A stretch of DNA of 64,000 bases. Source: Tenacibaculum haliotis (GTDB taxonomy: Bacteria; Bacteroidota; Bacteroidia; Flavobacteriales; Flavobacteriaceae). The stretch is taken from assembly GCF_025215075.1 (NCBI RefSeq), contig NZ_JAOBTH010000029.1:124001-188000 (forward strand), read 5' to 3'. Below the pieces are notes generated by a model. It had not been told where the DNA came from, searched no databases, and saw only the letters and a program-made list of their open reading frames with translations. Made by a program: the position numbers and the translations under genes. Each line of letters opens with the position of its first letter. Within the stretch, counting starts at the first letter, position 1. This document shows, piece by piece, positions 46,452-56,426 of this stretch.

Positions 46452-48350
46452 TTAATAGGCTCTTTCATCACTTCCTTCATAAAAGTTTATAAACGCTTGG
46501 TTTACTACTCGATTACCTCCATCTGTAGGATAATCTCCTGTAAAATACCAATCTCCTAAATTATCAGGACATGCTTTATGTAAATCTTCTACATTCTGAA
46601 AAATCACTTCAATATCTGATGTAATATCAGCAGTTTTTAACATTTGAGCAATTTTAGCTGAAATTTCTTTATCAGTAAAAGGGGCATACATTTCCTTTAC
46701 ATAATTAACTACGTCTTTATCTTCATTCGACGCCTGCTTTTTACACTTTTCGTAAACTGTATCAATGATATGATATTGATCCGTTTCTTTCAATAATTCT
46801 AAAGCTGCTTTAAAAGCGATAAAGTCATTAATTTTAGCCATATCGATACCATAACAATCTGGATAACGAATTTGTGGCGCTGAAGAAACTACAACTATTT
46901 TCTTCGGATTTAAACGATCTAATATTTTAATAATACTTTTCTTTAAAGTAGTACCACGCACAATACTATCATCAATAATCACCAAATTATCAGTTGATTT
47001 TACAACTCCGTACGTTACATCATATACATGCGCTACTAAATCATTACGACTACTATCATCAGTAATAAAAGTTCGAAGTTTTGCGTCTTTAATGGCTATT
47101 TTTTCAAAACGTGGTCTTTTAGAAAGAATCTCAACAACTCTTTCTTTTGATAATTTTCCATCACCTGCTAAAATAGCAGCAGTTTTTTGCTGATTCAACA
47201 CATCCTCAGCAGCTTCCATCATTCCGAAGAATGACGTTTCAGCAGTATTAGGAATGTAAGAAAAAACTGCATTTTCAATATCATTATCAATCGATTTTAA
47301 CACTTCTGGAAAAACATATTTCCCTAAATTTTTACGCTCTTCATAAATTGAAGCATCGCTTCCTCTAGAAAAGTAGATACGCTCAAAAGAACATGCTTTT
47401 TTAACACGTTGTTCTAAAACCGATTTCATTGAAACTTCACCATCTTTTTTGATGATTAAAGCATGTCCTCTATCTATTTCTTTAATCTCATCAATAGGTA
47501 CATTAAATACTGTTTGAATTGCAGGGCGCTCTGATGCTACCACAACAACTTCATCATCTTGATAATAAAATGCTGGACGAATTGCAGACGGATCTCTTAA
47601 AACAAAAGCATCACCATGTCCTAACAGCCCTGCCATTGCATAACCACCATCCCAGTTTTTTGCTGATCGCTGTAAAATTCGCTGAATATCTAAATGTTCT
47701 TCTATAAACGGTGATGCATCTTTTTTACTAAAACCTGCTTCTTTTGCTTTAATGTATAAATCTGAAACTTCATCTTCTAAAAAATGACCGATTTTTTCCA
47801 TTACAGTAACCGTATCTGTAAACTCTTTTGGATGCTGACCTAAGTCAACTAAATCATTTAACAATTGCTTAGAGTTGGTCATATTAAAATTACCTGCAAC
47901 TATTAAACTTTGATGTTTCCAATTACTTTGACGCAAAAATGGATGTACGCTTTCTATAGAGTTTTTACCAAAAGTACCATAACGTACGTGCCCTAAAAAA
48001 AGGTTTCCTAAATAAGGCACATTTTCTTCTTGCCACTTAGTATCGTCTACTTTATCAGGATTTTCTTCTAAAACACCGCTAATTCTTTCATTTACTTTTC
48101 CGAAGATATCTTGAATTGGTTGCGACTGATTAGATCGTATTCTACTAATATATCTTGTTCCTGGTGCTACATTAAATTTAATACTCGCCAAACCTGCACC
48201 GTCTTGACCACGATTGTGCTGTTTTTCCATTAACAAGTACATTTTATTTACACCATAAAATGCGGTTCCGTATTTGTCTTTATAATATTGTAATGGCTTT
48301 AATAATCTAACCATTGCAATACCACATTCATGTTTAATAGCGTCACTCAT
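46452..48350 (-). CDS. purF: Amidophosphoribosyltransferase, PurF family (long Bacteroidota form)
   Basis: 632 residues, longer than E. coli PurF (505). The N-terminal glutaminase nucleophile is Cys9 (HECGIAMVR) after a short propeptide, and the PRPP loop is LVIIDDSIVRGTTLKKS in the C-terminal half. It makes phosphoribosylamine from PRPP and glutamine, the first step of purine synthesis. The extra length is spread through the glutaminase domain, as in other Bacteroidota homologues. A second, shorter PurF elsewhere in the genome is possible, in which case this one may have a variant role. Confidence 0.88.
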   Translation of the reverse strand: MSDAIKHECGIAMVRLLKPLQYYKDKYGTAFYGVNKMYLLMEKQHNRGQDGAGLASIKFNVAPGTRYISRIRSNQSQPIQDIFGKVNERISGVLEENPDKVDDTKWQEENVPYLGNLFLGHVRYGTFGKNSIESVHPFLRQSNWKHQSLIVAGNFNMTNSKQLLNDLVDLGQHPKEFTDTVTVMEKIGHFLEDEVSDLYIKAKEAGFSKKDASPFIEEHLDIQRILQRSAKNWDGGYAMAGLLGHGDAFVLRDPSAIRPAFYYQDDEVVVVASERPAIQTVFNVPIDEIKEIDRGHALIIKKDGEVSMKSVLEQRVKKACSFERIYFSRGSDASIYEERKNLGKYVFPEVLKSIDNDIENAVFSYIPNTAETSFFGMMEAAEDVLNQQKTAAILAGDGKLSKERVVEILSKRPRFEKIAIKDAKLRTFITDDSSRNDLVAHVYDVTYGVVKSTDNLVIIDDSIVRGTTLKKSIIKILDRLNPKKIVVVSSAPQIRYPDCYGIDMAKINDFIAFKAALELLKETDQYHIIDTVYEKCKKQASNEDKDVVNYVKEMYAPFTDKEISAKIAQMLKTADITSDIEVIFQNVEDLHKACPDNLGDWYFTGDYPTDGGNRVVNQAFINFYEGSDERAY

Positions 48351-48388
48351 TTGATAAAATATTTAATTGTATTGTGTTGTTGTTATAT

Positions 48389-48420
48389 AAAAAAATCCGC
48401 AGCAAAAAGCGCGGATTTTT
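48389..48420 (-). terminator. Terminator of the PfkB kinase gene
   Basis: AAAAATCCGC and GCGGATTTTT flank a 10-base loop, 2 bases after the stop, T run on the minus strand. Confidence 0.85.
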
Positions 48421-48422
48421 AT

Positions 48423-49349
48423 TTATGATAATTCTATATCAAATTGTGTTAATTCTTTAAAAGACTGCAAGCGCGTTTGCACTTCGTCTTTCGTTAGTTC
48501 TTCCATTCGCTGTGTTCCGAATTTCTCAACACAAAAAGAAGCTAAATTAGAACCATAGATAATTGCGTTTTTCATATTTTTAAACGAAACATCTTCTGTT
48601 TTTGCTAAATACCCGCAAAAACCTCCTGCAAAAGTATCTCCTGCTCCTGTTGGATCAAAAACTTCTGCCAATGGCAATGCTGGTGCAAAGAACATCTTTC
48701 CTTCATTAAACAATAAAGCTCCGTGTTCTCCTTTTTTAATCACTACATATTTTGGTCCCATTTCATGGATTTTTTTCGCTGCATTCACCAACGAATATTC
48801 TCCACTTAACTGACGCGCCTCTTCATCATTAATTGTAATAACATCTACTCGTTTTAAAACGGTATGTAAATCTGCTAAAGCAATATCCATCCAAAAATTC
48901 ATAGTATCTAATACTACTAATTTAGGGCGTTCGTTCATTTGATCTAAAACAGATGCTTGTGTTAACGGGTGTAAATTACCTAACATAACAATACCTGCAT
49001 CCTTAAACTCTTCGGGTACTACTGGTGTAAAGTGTTCTAACACATTTAACTCAGTAATTAAAGTATCACGAGAGTTCATATCATTATGATATTTACCACT
49101 CCAAAAGAAAGTTTTACCTTCTTCAACAACTTCAATACCATCGGTATTAATTCCTTTGTTGTTCATCATATCTAAATATGACTTCGAAAAATCTCCTCCA
49201 ACAACAGAAACTACGCCTGTTTTTACACCAAATTGAGAAGCTGCCAAACCAACAAAAGTTCCAGAACCTCCTAATATTTTATCTGTTTTACCAAAAGGTG
49301 TTTCAATAGCATCAAAAGCTACGGTACCAACTGCTAATAATTTACTCAT
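48423..49349 (-). CDS. PfkB-family sugar or nucleoside kinase
   Basis: 308 residues. It has the PfkB signatures GGSGTFVGLAASQFG near residues 28-42 and DPTGAGDTFAGGF near 237, the anion hole and catalytic Asp of the ribokinase fold. The substrate is a sugar or nucleoside; the family in Bacteroidota is often called adenosine kinase-like. It is divergent from sufE and followed by purF, so a link to purine or ribose metabolism is possible but not shown. Confidence 0.9.
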   Translation of the reverse strand: MSKLLAVGTVAFDAIETPFGKTDKILGGSGTFVGLAASQFGVKTGVVSVVGGDFSKSYLDMMNNKGINTDGIEVVEEGKTFFWSGKYHNDMNSRDTLITELNVLEHFTPVVPEEFKDAGIVMLGNLHPLTQASVLDQMNERPKLVVLDTMNFWMDIALADLHTVLKRVDVITINDEEARQLSGEYSLVNAAKKIHEMGPKYVVIKKGEHGALLFNEGKMFFAPALPLAEVFDPTGAGDTFAGGFCGYLAKTEDVSFKNMKNAIIYGSNLASFCVEKFGTQRMEELTKDEVQTRLQSFKELTQFDIELS

Positions 49350-49376
49350 TTCTTATTTTTTTACTGTAATTTTGCA

Positions 49377-49384
49377 CTTTTAAA
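49377..49384 (+). promoter_or_regulatory. -7 box of the sufE operon
   Basis: TAATTTTG matches TAnnTTTG, 38 bases before the sufE ATG. Confidence 0.6.
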
Positions 49385-49422
49385 TAAAGTGTCTTTTGAA
49401 GATGCAAAAATAGTTTTAAAAA

Positions 49423-49848
49423 ATGACTATCAAAGAAATACAAGAAGAAATTATTGACGAGTTTTCTATGTTTGATGACTGGATGGAACGTTACGAATAT
49501 ATAATTGACTTAGGTAAATCGTTACCTTTAATAAATGATACTTATAAATTAGATGAGAATTTAATAAAAGGATGTCAATCAAAAGTGTGGTTATATTCTG
49601 AATTAAAAAATGATACTATTGAATTTACCGCAGATAGTGATGCTATTTTAACTAAAGGAATTGTAGCATTGTTATTAAGAGTATATTCTAACCAAACTCC
49701 GCAAGAAATTATTGAAGCTAAAACCGATTTTATTGATCAAATAGGATTAAAAGAACATTTAAGTCCAACAAGAGCAAATGGGTTAGTTTCTATGGTAAAG
49801 CAAATAAAAATGTATGCGATTGCACAACAATCGAAATTAACGAATTAA
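49423..49848 (+). CDS. sufE: Cysteine desulfurase sulfur acceptor SufE
   Basis: 141 residues, standard SufE length. The sulfur-accepting cysteine is in LIKGCQSKVWL (about residue 50). SufE takes persulfide sulfur from SufS for Fe-S cluster assembly in the cytoplasm. It is followed by a DUF59 protein after 12 bases and a DUF2480 gene after that, a common Bacteroidota arrangement. Confidence 0.95.
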   Translation: MTIKEIQEEIIDEFSMFDDWMERYEYIIDLGKSLPLINDTYKLDENLIKGCQSKVWLYSELKNDTIEFTADSDAILTKGIVALLLRVYSNQTPQEIIEAKTDFIDQIGLKEHLSPTRANGLVSMVKQIKMYAIAQQSKLTN

Positions 49849-49860
49849 AAGAACAACGAA

Positions 49861-50181
49861 ATGACCGATAAAGAACTAGACGAATTAGGAGATAAAATAG
49901 TAGGTGTTTTAAAAACAATTTACGATCCAGAAATTCCTGTTGATATTTACGAGTTAGGCTTAATTTATGATGTATTTGTTTCTGAAGAATATAATGCTAA
50001 AATTTTAATGACTTTAACATCACCTAACTGCCCAGTTGCAGAAAGTTTACCTGTTGATATTGAAGAAAAAGTAAAATCACTGAAAGAAATTAATGCTTGT
50101 GAAGTAGAAATTACTTTCGATCCTACTTGGACGCAAGAAATGATGAGTGAAGAAGCAAAACTAGAACTAGGAATGCTATAA
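49861..50181 (+). CDS. DUF59/MIP18-family Fe-S assembly protein (SufT-like)
   Basis: 106 residues with DPEIPVDIYELGLIYDV and LTSPNCPVAESLP, the MIP18 core with its conserved cysteine. Members act late in Fe-S cluster maturation. Its place beside sufE supports that. It ends 1 base before the DUF2480 gene. Confidence 0.93.
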   Translation: MTDKELDELGDKIVGVLKTIYDPEIPVDIYELGLIYDVFVSEEYNAKILMTLTSPNCPVAESLPVDIEEKVKSLKEINACEVEITFDPTWTQEMMSEEAKLELGML

Positions 50182-50182
50182 A

Positions 50183-50692
50183 ATGGCTAAAGAAATTATA
50201 AATAGAATTGCAAACAGCAAATTAATAACCATAGATCTTGAAGATTACTACCCTCAAGGGAAAAGGGTAGTTTTTGATATTAAAAATTGGCTATATGAAG
50301 AATTGATTCTTCGTGAAAAAGATTTTAGAGAGCTAGTGAAAAACCATGATTGGTCGCAATACAAAAACAATTATGTTTCACTCACCTGTTCTTCGGATGC
50401 TATTATTCCGTCTTGGGCATATTTGTTATTAACAGCGCAATTATCTGCATTTGCAAAAAAGACTGTAGTTGGAGGTTTAGAATTACTGGAAACCGTAATT
50501 TATCAAGAGGTAATTAATACGTTAGAAGTATCTCAGTTTAAAGATAAACCAATTATAATTAAAGGCTGTACGAATAAACCGATACCTGCATCTGCTTACA
50601 CCTTATTAATTAGCAAAATTCAACCAATAGCAAAAACAATAATGTTTGGTGAAGCCTGCTCTACCGTTCCGCTTTATAAAAAAATGAAATAA
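50183..50692 (+). CDS. DUF2480 protein
   Basis: 169 residues, cytoplasmic, no signal peptide. Conserved segments are LEDYYPQGKRVVFDIKNWLY near the N-terminus and FGEACSTVPLYKK at the end with its cysteine. The family is Bacteroidota-specific and uncharacterised. Co-transcription with sufE and DUF59 genes makes an Fe-S role plausible. Confidence 0.92.
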   Translation: MAKEIINRIANSKLITIDLEDYYPQGKRVVFDIKNWLYEELILREKDFRELVKNHDWSQYKNNYVSLTCSSDAIIPSWAYLLLTAQLSAFAKKTVVGGLELLETVIYQEVINTLEVSQFKDKPIIIKGCTNKPIPASAYTLLISKIQPIAKTIMFGEACSTVPLYKKMK

Positions 50693-50714
50693 CCCCTATT
50701 AAATTATTTTCACA

Positions 50715-51566
50715 ATGAAAAAGCTCCTACTAATACTACTTGTATGTTGTTCTTTCAATATTTTTTCTCAAGAGATAAAAAAAGATAGTATTCCTAAAAG
50801 ACTAACTGTCACAGGTAAATATACTTTTTTATTTAACCAATCTTCTTTTGCAAATTGGGCAGCAGGAGGTAACAATACCATTGCTGGAAATATGGGACTT
50901 GAATACGATTTTAACTACAAGAAAAATAAGTGGAACTGGGATAATAAATTAACTACAAGTTACGGATTAAGTCATATTGATGAAAAAGGATTAAGAAAAA
51001 CAGATGACAATTTCGAATACAACTCTTTATTAGGTTTAAAAACTTCTAATTTTTGGTTTATTTCATTCTTCACAAATTTCAAAACACAATACAGTAAGGG
51101 TTACGAATATAAAGATGACATAAAAACACCTAAATCTGATTTTTTCTCTCCTGCTTATTGGAGTTTCGGCCCTGGTATGCTTTGGAAAAAATCTGACAAC
51201 GCACGAATAAACATCGCTCCTGCCACTGCTCGCTACACTTTTGTTTCTTCTGAATTTTCTGGGAAATTCGGTGTAAAAGATGGTAAACAAACTAATTTTG
51301 GATTAGGATTTAATTTATCTGCTTATTTTAAGCAAGAAATCATGAAAGACATTACCATGGAAAATATTGTAGCTATATATTCCGATTATTTAAAAAACCC
51401 TTTTAACATTGACATTAACCATCAATTAAATCTAGTTGTTAAAATTAACAAATACATATCTACAAATCTTGGGTTACATACAATTATAGATGACGATGCA
51501 TCAAGTAAAATACAATTTAAAGAAGTATTTGGGCTTGGAGTAAATTATATTTTTCATCAGAAGTGA
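50715..51566 (+). CDS. DUF3078 exported protein, first copy
   Basis: 283 residues with a signal peptide ending NIFSQ. The DUF3078 core starts FLFNQSSFANWAAGGNN at about 36 and contains WKKSDNARINIAPATARYTFV; the alternating hydrophobic pattern and aromatic C-terminus (GLGVNYIFHQK) suggest a beta-rich outer-membrane or surface protein. It lies 22 bases after the DUF2480 gene and has a paralogue next to it. Confidence 0.92.
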   Translation: MKKLLLILLVCCSFNIFSQEIKKDSIPKRLTVTGKYTFLFNQSSFANWAAGGNNTIAGNMGLEYDFNYKKNKWNWDNKLTTSYGLSHIDEKGLRKTDDNFEYNSLLGLKTSNFWFISFFTNFKTQYSKGYEYKDDIKTPKSDFFSPAYWSFGPGMLWKKSDNARINIAPATARYTFVSSEFSGKFGVKDGKQTNFGLGFNLSAYFKQEIMKDITMENIVAIYSDYLKNPFNIDINHQLNLVVKINKYISTNLGLHTIIDDDASSKIQFKEVFGLGVNYIFHQK

Positions 51567-51593
51567 CTTTTTATAAATAATATTGTCTAAACC

Positions 51594-51619
51594 TAAAGGA
51601 GTGCGACTTCACTCTTTTT
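51594..51619 (+). terminator. Weak terminator between the DUF3078 genes
   Basis: AAAGGAGTG and CACTCTTTT flank a 7-base loop, with one G-T pair, then T run. Confidence 0.45.
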
Positions 51620-51641
51620 AAAAATAAAAACATACATTACA

Positions 51642-52481
51642 ATGAAAAAATTATTAGCCATAGCTATTTTATTCGGTGCTTTAACAATTAATGCACAAGA
51701 AGACAAAAAAGAAGAATTAAAGGAAGGCTGGAAAAGAGGCGGAAATATTTCTTTCTTATTCAATCAATCTGCATTTAACAACTGGTTAGCTGGTGGTGCA
51801 AATAACATATCTGGTACTTTAGGCATCAATTACGATTTTAACTACACCAAAGGAGATTGGACTTGGGATAACAAACTACTTGCTTCTTACGGATTAACAA
51901 AAATCAAAAAAGAAGATATTCAAAAAACGGATGACCGTTTAGAATTTAATTCTTTGGTTGGTAAAAAAGCTTCTGGATACTGGTATTACTCAGCTTTTTT
52001 AAACTTTAAAACACAAATGTCTTCAACTGATGTTGCTGGCGTACAAACATCTCATTTTTTCTCACCTGCTTATTTCCAATTTGGACCAGGTATGTTATGG
52101 AAAAAATCTGATGATTTAAAAGTAAACTTCGCTCCAGCAACTTCTAAATTAATTGTAGTTCACTCTCATTTAACTGATTTCGGACCTGCTTTTGGTGTTA
52201 AACAAGGAGAAAGCTCTCGTTACGAATTAGGTGCAGCAGTAAATGCGTATTATAAATTAGACATCATGAAAAACATTTCTGTTGAAAACATCTTAAATTT
52301 ATACAGTAACTATTTAGAAGATTTTCAAAATGTTGATATTGATTACACTGTTAATGTAGTAATGAAAGTTAATAAATATATCTCTGCAAACCTTTCTATG
52401 CAAGCTATATACGACGACAATGCTTATGAAGGATTTCAAACAAAAGAAATATTTGGTTTAGGAGTAAACTACGGTTTCTAA
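51642..52481 (+). CDS. DUF3078 exported protein, second copy
   Basis: 279 residues with a signal peptide ending TINAQ. It shares the FLFNQSAFNNWLAGGANN core, the WKKSDDLKVNFAPATSK block and the GLGVNYGF C-terminus with the gene before it, so the two arose by tandem duplication. Function unknown; the fold is probably a beta-barrel or surface beta-sandwich. Terminator follows. Confidence 0.92.
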   Translation: MKKLLAIAILFGALTINAQEDKKEELKEGWKRGGNISFLFNQSAFNNWLAGGANNISGTLGINYDFNYTKGDWTWDNKLLASYGLTKIKKEDIQKTDDRLEFNSLVGKKASGYWYYSAFLNFKTQMSSTDVAGVQTSHFFSPAYFQFGPGMLWKKSDDLKVNFAPATSKLIVVHSHLTDFGPAFGVKQGESSRYELGAAVNAYYKLDIMKNISVENILNLYSNYLEDFQNVDIDYTVNVVMKVNKYISANLSMQAIYDDNAYEGFQTKEIFGLGVNYGF

Positions 52482-52500
52482 TAAATTATTTTCACATAAA

Positions 52501-52540
52501 AAGAAAACCTCAAGGAATCATATCCTTGAGGTTTTCTTTT
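52501..52540 (+). terminator. Terminator of the sufE-DUF3078 transcript
   Basis: A 16-bp perfect stem (AAGAAAACCTCAAGGA and complement) followed by TT. Confidence 0.9.
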
Positions 52541-52571
52541 TTACCTATTTTAGCTCTAAATTTTAAAAAGA

Positions 52572-53639
52572 ATGACTTTATTAATAATTTACGCAACAGT
52601 ATCTATCTTTTTTTCATTCATCTGCTCAATACTAGAAGCTGTATTGCTAAGTGTAACACCTACATTTGTTAATGTAAAAAAGAAAGAAGGGAAAGTTTTT
52701 GCAACACAACTAGAAACATTAAAAAAGGATGTAGATAAGCCACTAATTGCTATCTTAACCTTAAACACACTTGCTCATACAGTAGGAGCTATTTTAGTTG
52801 GTACCGAAGCTAAGAAAATTTTTAATGATGATGGTTATGGTGTTTTTATCGTTTCTGCAACAATGACTATTTTAATTCTTGTTGCTTCAGAAATCATCCC
52901 TAAAACTGTGGGAGCTACTTACTGGAAACAACTTGCTGGTTTTACTACAAAAGCTTTAAACATAATGATTTTCCCTTTAAAATGGACAGGTGTTTTATGG
53001 ATACTACAACTAACAACAAAACTAATTGGAGGAAAAGGTGGGCATGGCGAAAGTGTGTTAAGCCGAGAAGATTTTTCTGTTATGACAGATATTGCTGAAA
53101 AAGAAGGTGTTTTTCAAGAAAATGAAAGCAATGTTATTAGAAACATGCTTAACTTTAAAGAAGTTCAAGCAAAGGATATCATGACACCGCGTACTGTTAT
53201 TACAATTGCTGATGAAAACCAAACCATTCAATCTTTTTTTGATATTAATAAAAAACTACACTTTTCTAGAATCCCTGTATTTTCTGATAAAACAGATAAT
53301 ATAACAGGTTATTTTTTAAAAGACGAACTCTTACTAGCTATCATTGATAAAAAAGGCGACAATCCTTTAAAATCAATTAAAAGAGATATAATTATAGCGA
53401 ATAGAGATCTATCTATCCCTGATTTGTTTGACAAGTTGATCAAACAACGTGAACATTTAGCGTTAGTGGTTGATGAATACGGATCGGTAAGTGGCTTAGT
53501 TACTCAAGAAGATGTTATTGAAACATTGTTAGGTTTCGAAATAATGGATGAAAGCGATAATGTTGCCGATTTACAGAGTTTAGCAAGAAAAAACTGGAAA
53601 AAAAAACTAGGTGACCTAAACGATTTAGATAAAAAATAA
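52572..53639 (+). CDS. CNNM/HlyC-CorC-family membrane protein with CBS pair
   Basis: 355 residues. The CNNM transmembrane domain fills about 1-160 (ICSILEAVLLSVTPTFV; ASEIIPKTVG), and a CBS pair follows at about 195-320 (VQAKDIMTPRTVITIADENQ; LALVVDEYGSVSGLVTQED). The usual C-terminal CorC_HlyC domain is absent, the protein ending soon after the CBS pair. Members are linked to Mg2+ or Co2+ efflux; annotation as 'hemolysin' is historical. Confidence 0.93.
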   Translation: MTLLIIYATVSIFFSFICSILEAVLLSVTPTFVNVKKKEGKVFATQLETLKKDVDKPLIAILTLNTLAHTVGAILVGTEAKKIFNDDGYGVFIVSATMTILILVASEIIPKTVGATYWKQLAGFTTKALNIMIFPLKWTGVLWILQLTTKLIGGKGGHGESVLSREDFSVMTDIAEKEGVFQENESNVIRNMLNFKEVQAKDIMTPRTVITIADENQTIQSFFDINKKLHFSRIPVFSDKTDNITGYFLKDELLLAIIDKKGDNPLKSIKRDIIIANRDLSIPDLFDKLIKQREHLALVVDEYGSVSGLVTQEDVIETLLGFEIMDESDNVADLQSLARKNWKKKLGDLNDLDKK

Positions 53640-53657
53640 GTTTTAAAATTAAGGTAT

Positions 53658-53692
53658 AAAAAAAGGAGTGAATATAATTCACTCCTTTTTTT
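53658..53692. terminator. Bidirectional terminator
   Basis: A perfect stem (AAAAAAGGAGTGAAT and complement) with A and T runs at the ends, between the convergent CNNM and TonB-receptor genes. Confidence 0.9.
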
Positions 53693-53710
53693 ATGATTGA
53701 TGAACTATAA

Positions 53711-56392
53711 CTAATCGTTAATCGTCCAAGATACATAATACATAGAACCTATTAATCCAGATCCTGGCGCTACAACATACTCTTTTCTTGTTAAGTTAGT
53801 ACCACCTACTTTAATTCTTGATTTTAAAGAAGGAATTCTATAATTAATTTGTGCATCTAATACTGTTCTACTATCAACATTTCCACTTAAGAAACCAGAC
53901 TGCCATAAGAATTCATTTTGCCACCTAGCATTTACATTAAATCCAAAATTATTAAATAAATTTTCATTTCCAAACATCACCTTTACTTGATGCTCTGGTG
54001 TATTAAACCCTGGTTCGAATTCTACATCTTCTTCTTGGTCGAAAACTAGCTTACTTAAAGTATAATTGGCTCCAAAGTTAAATGTTCTAAATAATTTTGT
54101 ATTTAATCCAATACCAATACCATATGATTGAACATCTGCTGTTGTATTAGAGTTTAAGGCAAATTCTGTCGCATCGACTGGACTACCAAGAGGACCTGTA
54201 AGAATAGTGTTTCCATAATTAGGAACAATTACATTCTTAGTCGCCACAAAATTTTCATATTGATTATAATAACCATTTACGTCTAACTCTAAAATATTAG
54301 TATCTGTTATATTTACTATACTTCTATAACCTAATTCGTAAGATGATACTCTTTCTGGCTTAATAGCCGTAGGTGTTACATTTACATAAGCCCCATTATC
54401 TAATACAAATGCTTTTTCAAATACTTGCGCTCCTGTAATAGTATTTGTTGTACCATCATTGTTTAATACTTGCGCAGAAAAACGTTCGATATTGTCTAAA
54501 GATGTACCTAAAAGAAATTTATTAGGACCAGATCTCAATCCGAAATACTGCTCTATTGTACTAGGTGTTCTAAATCCTGTTTGGTATGAAATTCTTAGTA
54601 TTTTATTTTCTTTAATTGAGTAGTTTAATGCTACCCTTGGAGAAAAATCCCCTTCAAAATTAGATGATTTATCATAACGAACAGAACCTGTGAACTTTAA
54701 ACGTTCATCTAAAAACTTCTTTTGTATCTGTGAATAAACACCATACATATCAAATTCAATAGGGCTATTCTCATCAGTAAATAAAGTACCTTGAGAGTTA
54801 ATATTAAATTTACGATATGAACCACCAATTTGTATTTCACCCCATTTAATTAAATCTCTAAAATTATAATTTGCGTCTGCATGGTAAAAACTTGTTTCAT
54901 CTTTAACACCTGCTCCACCCTGTGATATAGGTGTTGTAACAGCTTCATCTAATGCTTGATTAAAAGCTGCGGTTCCTGGCTGTAACCTATTTCTATCTGC
55001 AAAAGCTCTTGCTGATGCATCATTACCAGGAGTTACTCCTGGAACACCTCCTGCAAAAGCAGTTCCATATTCACCGAACCAAGTTCTATTATCATTATAT
55101 TTAGAGTTTAAAGCAAGACCTAAAAATCGAACATCATGTGTTCTGTCTCCTCCATCATTACCATTAAAATATCCACGGACAAAAAAGTTTTTACCCAATA
55201 CTTCTAATTTGTGTTGCTCTACATAATAATCTTCTTGCGAAAATCTGTTTACAGCCTGATACAAGTTATTTCCTTTTGAAAAACGAGAGTTATAAACTAT
55301 TTCTAGCTTATCATTACCCATTGGTCTAAAATGTAATGATCCGTCAAATTTTAATCCGTAACCATCGTAATCGTATAAATCAGTTTCAGCATATCCTGTC
55401 CTACTTACTTTTCCAATACCAGGAAAAGTAAAAGTAGCTTCATCTCCATAAAAATTTACACCGTCATAATCGGGAGTATTATTTCTATTTCCTGCAATAA
55501 TCTCACCTCCAACACCTGTTGTATTAGAATCATCATTTGCATGCCATTCTTCAGCTTTATAAACTGTTAAATTAACTTTTGCTGCGAAATAATCACTAAA
55601 TTTATGAGCCATTCTAATACCTACATCATAAAACTGATCAGATCCTGATTGCTCTTGTTCAATAAAACCTGTTTTAAAATATGTACTAATTCCATCATAT
55701 TTAAAAGGGTTTTTACTTCTCATTAATAAGATACCATTAAATGCATTTGCACCATATAAGGCAGAAGAAGCTCCTGGTAATATCTCAACATCTTTTACAT
55801 CTAACTCAGATAAACCAACTATGTTACCTGCCGAGAAGTTAAGTGCTGGTATTGATGTTTCAACACCATCTACTAACTGTACAAATCTTGTATTATCAAA
55901 ACTAGAAAAACCACGTGAGTTTACAGATTTAAATCCATAACTTGCTTCTCTAGAGGTTATCCCTTTTAAGTTAGTTACACCATCATAAAAAGAAATTGAA
56001 GTTCCTTTTTTAATATCATTAATACCTAATCTTTCAATAGTTACTGGCGATTCAATAACTCGTTCTGGAGATCTAGATGCTGAAATTACAACTTCATCCA
56101 AGCTTGTGTTTTCTTTTAAAATAATATTTATTTCTTGATCTTCAGATGTAATCTCAAGAAGTTCTGTCTTATAACCAAAAGCAGATACTTGAATAGAGAA
56201 TGGTAGTTTTGACTTTAATTTCAATGTAAAGTTACCGTCTATATCCGAAGTCGTTTTACCTTGCAACGAATTTATCAATGCATTCGGAAAAGGTTCAAGG
56301 TACTCGTCGTAAACTTTCCCTGACATTGTAACTTGTGATACTAAAACAGTACTAAAAGTCACAAAAAAAACTAACAGTAGTTTTTTAAGCAT
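53711..56392 (-). CDS. TonB-dependent outer-membrane receptor
   Basis: 893 residues. A signal peptide (ends VSQ) precedes a carboxypeptidase-regulatory-like domain (about 22-95), a TonB box region (LDEVVISASRSPE), a plug (VEILPGASSALYGANAFNGI) and a long barrel. It lacks the SusC-type motifs, and no SusD partner lies beside it; the ligand is unknown. Two TonB_C-domain proteins lie upstream on the same strand, 34 bases before it, and may power it. Its end YYVSWTIND has a less aromatic last residue than usual. Confidence 0.95.
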   Translation of the reverse strand: MLKKLLLVFFVTFSTVLVSQVTMSGKVYDEYLEPFPNALINSLQGKTTSDIDGNFTLKLKSKLPFSIQVSAFGYKTELLEITSEDQEINIILKENTSLDEVVISASRSPERVIESPVTIERLGINDIKKGTSISFYDGVTNLKGITSREASYGFKSVNSRGFSSFDNTRFVQLVDGVETSIPALNFSAGNIVGLSELDVKDVEILPGASSALYGANAFNGILLMRSKNPFKYDGISTYFKTGFIEQEQSGSDQFYDVGIRMAHKFSDYFAAKVNLTVYKAEEWHANDDSNTTGVGGEIIAGNRNNTPDYDGVNFYGDEATFTFPGIGKVSRTGYAETDLYDYDGYGLKFDGSLHFRPMGNDKLEIVYNSRFSKGNNLYQAVNRFSQEDYYVEQHKLEVLGKNFFVRGYFNGNDGGDRTHDVRFLGLALNSKYNDNRTWFGEYGTAFAGGVPGVTPGNDASARAFADRNRLQPGTAAFNQALDEAVTTPISQGGAGVKDETSFYHADANYNFRDLIKWGEIQIGGSYRKFNINSQGTLFTDENSPIEFDMYGVYSQIQKKFLDERLKFTGSVRYDKSSNFEGDFSPRVALNYSIKENKILRISYQTGFRTPSTIEQYFGLRSGPNKFLLGTSLDNIERFSAQVLNNDGTTNTITGAQVFEKAFVLDNGAYVNVTPTAIKPERVSSYELGYRSIVNITDTNILELDVNGYYNQYENFVATKNVIVPNYGNTILTGPLGSPVDATEFALNSNTTADVQSYGIGIGLNTKLFRTFNFGANYTLSKLVFDQEEDVEFEPGFNTPEHQVKVMFGNENLFNNFGFNVNARWQNEFLWQSGFLSGNVDSRTVLDAQINYRIPSLKSRIKVGGTNLTRKEYVVAPGSGLIGSMYYVSWTIND

Positions 56393-56426
56393 ATTATATA
56401 ATTTAAGTTGATTTTTGTTTATAAAA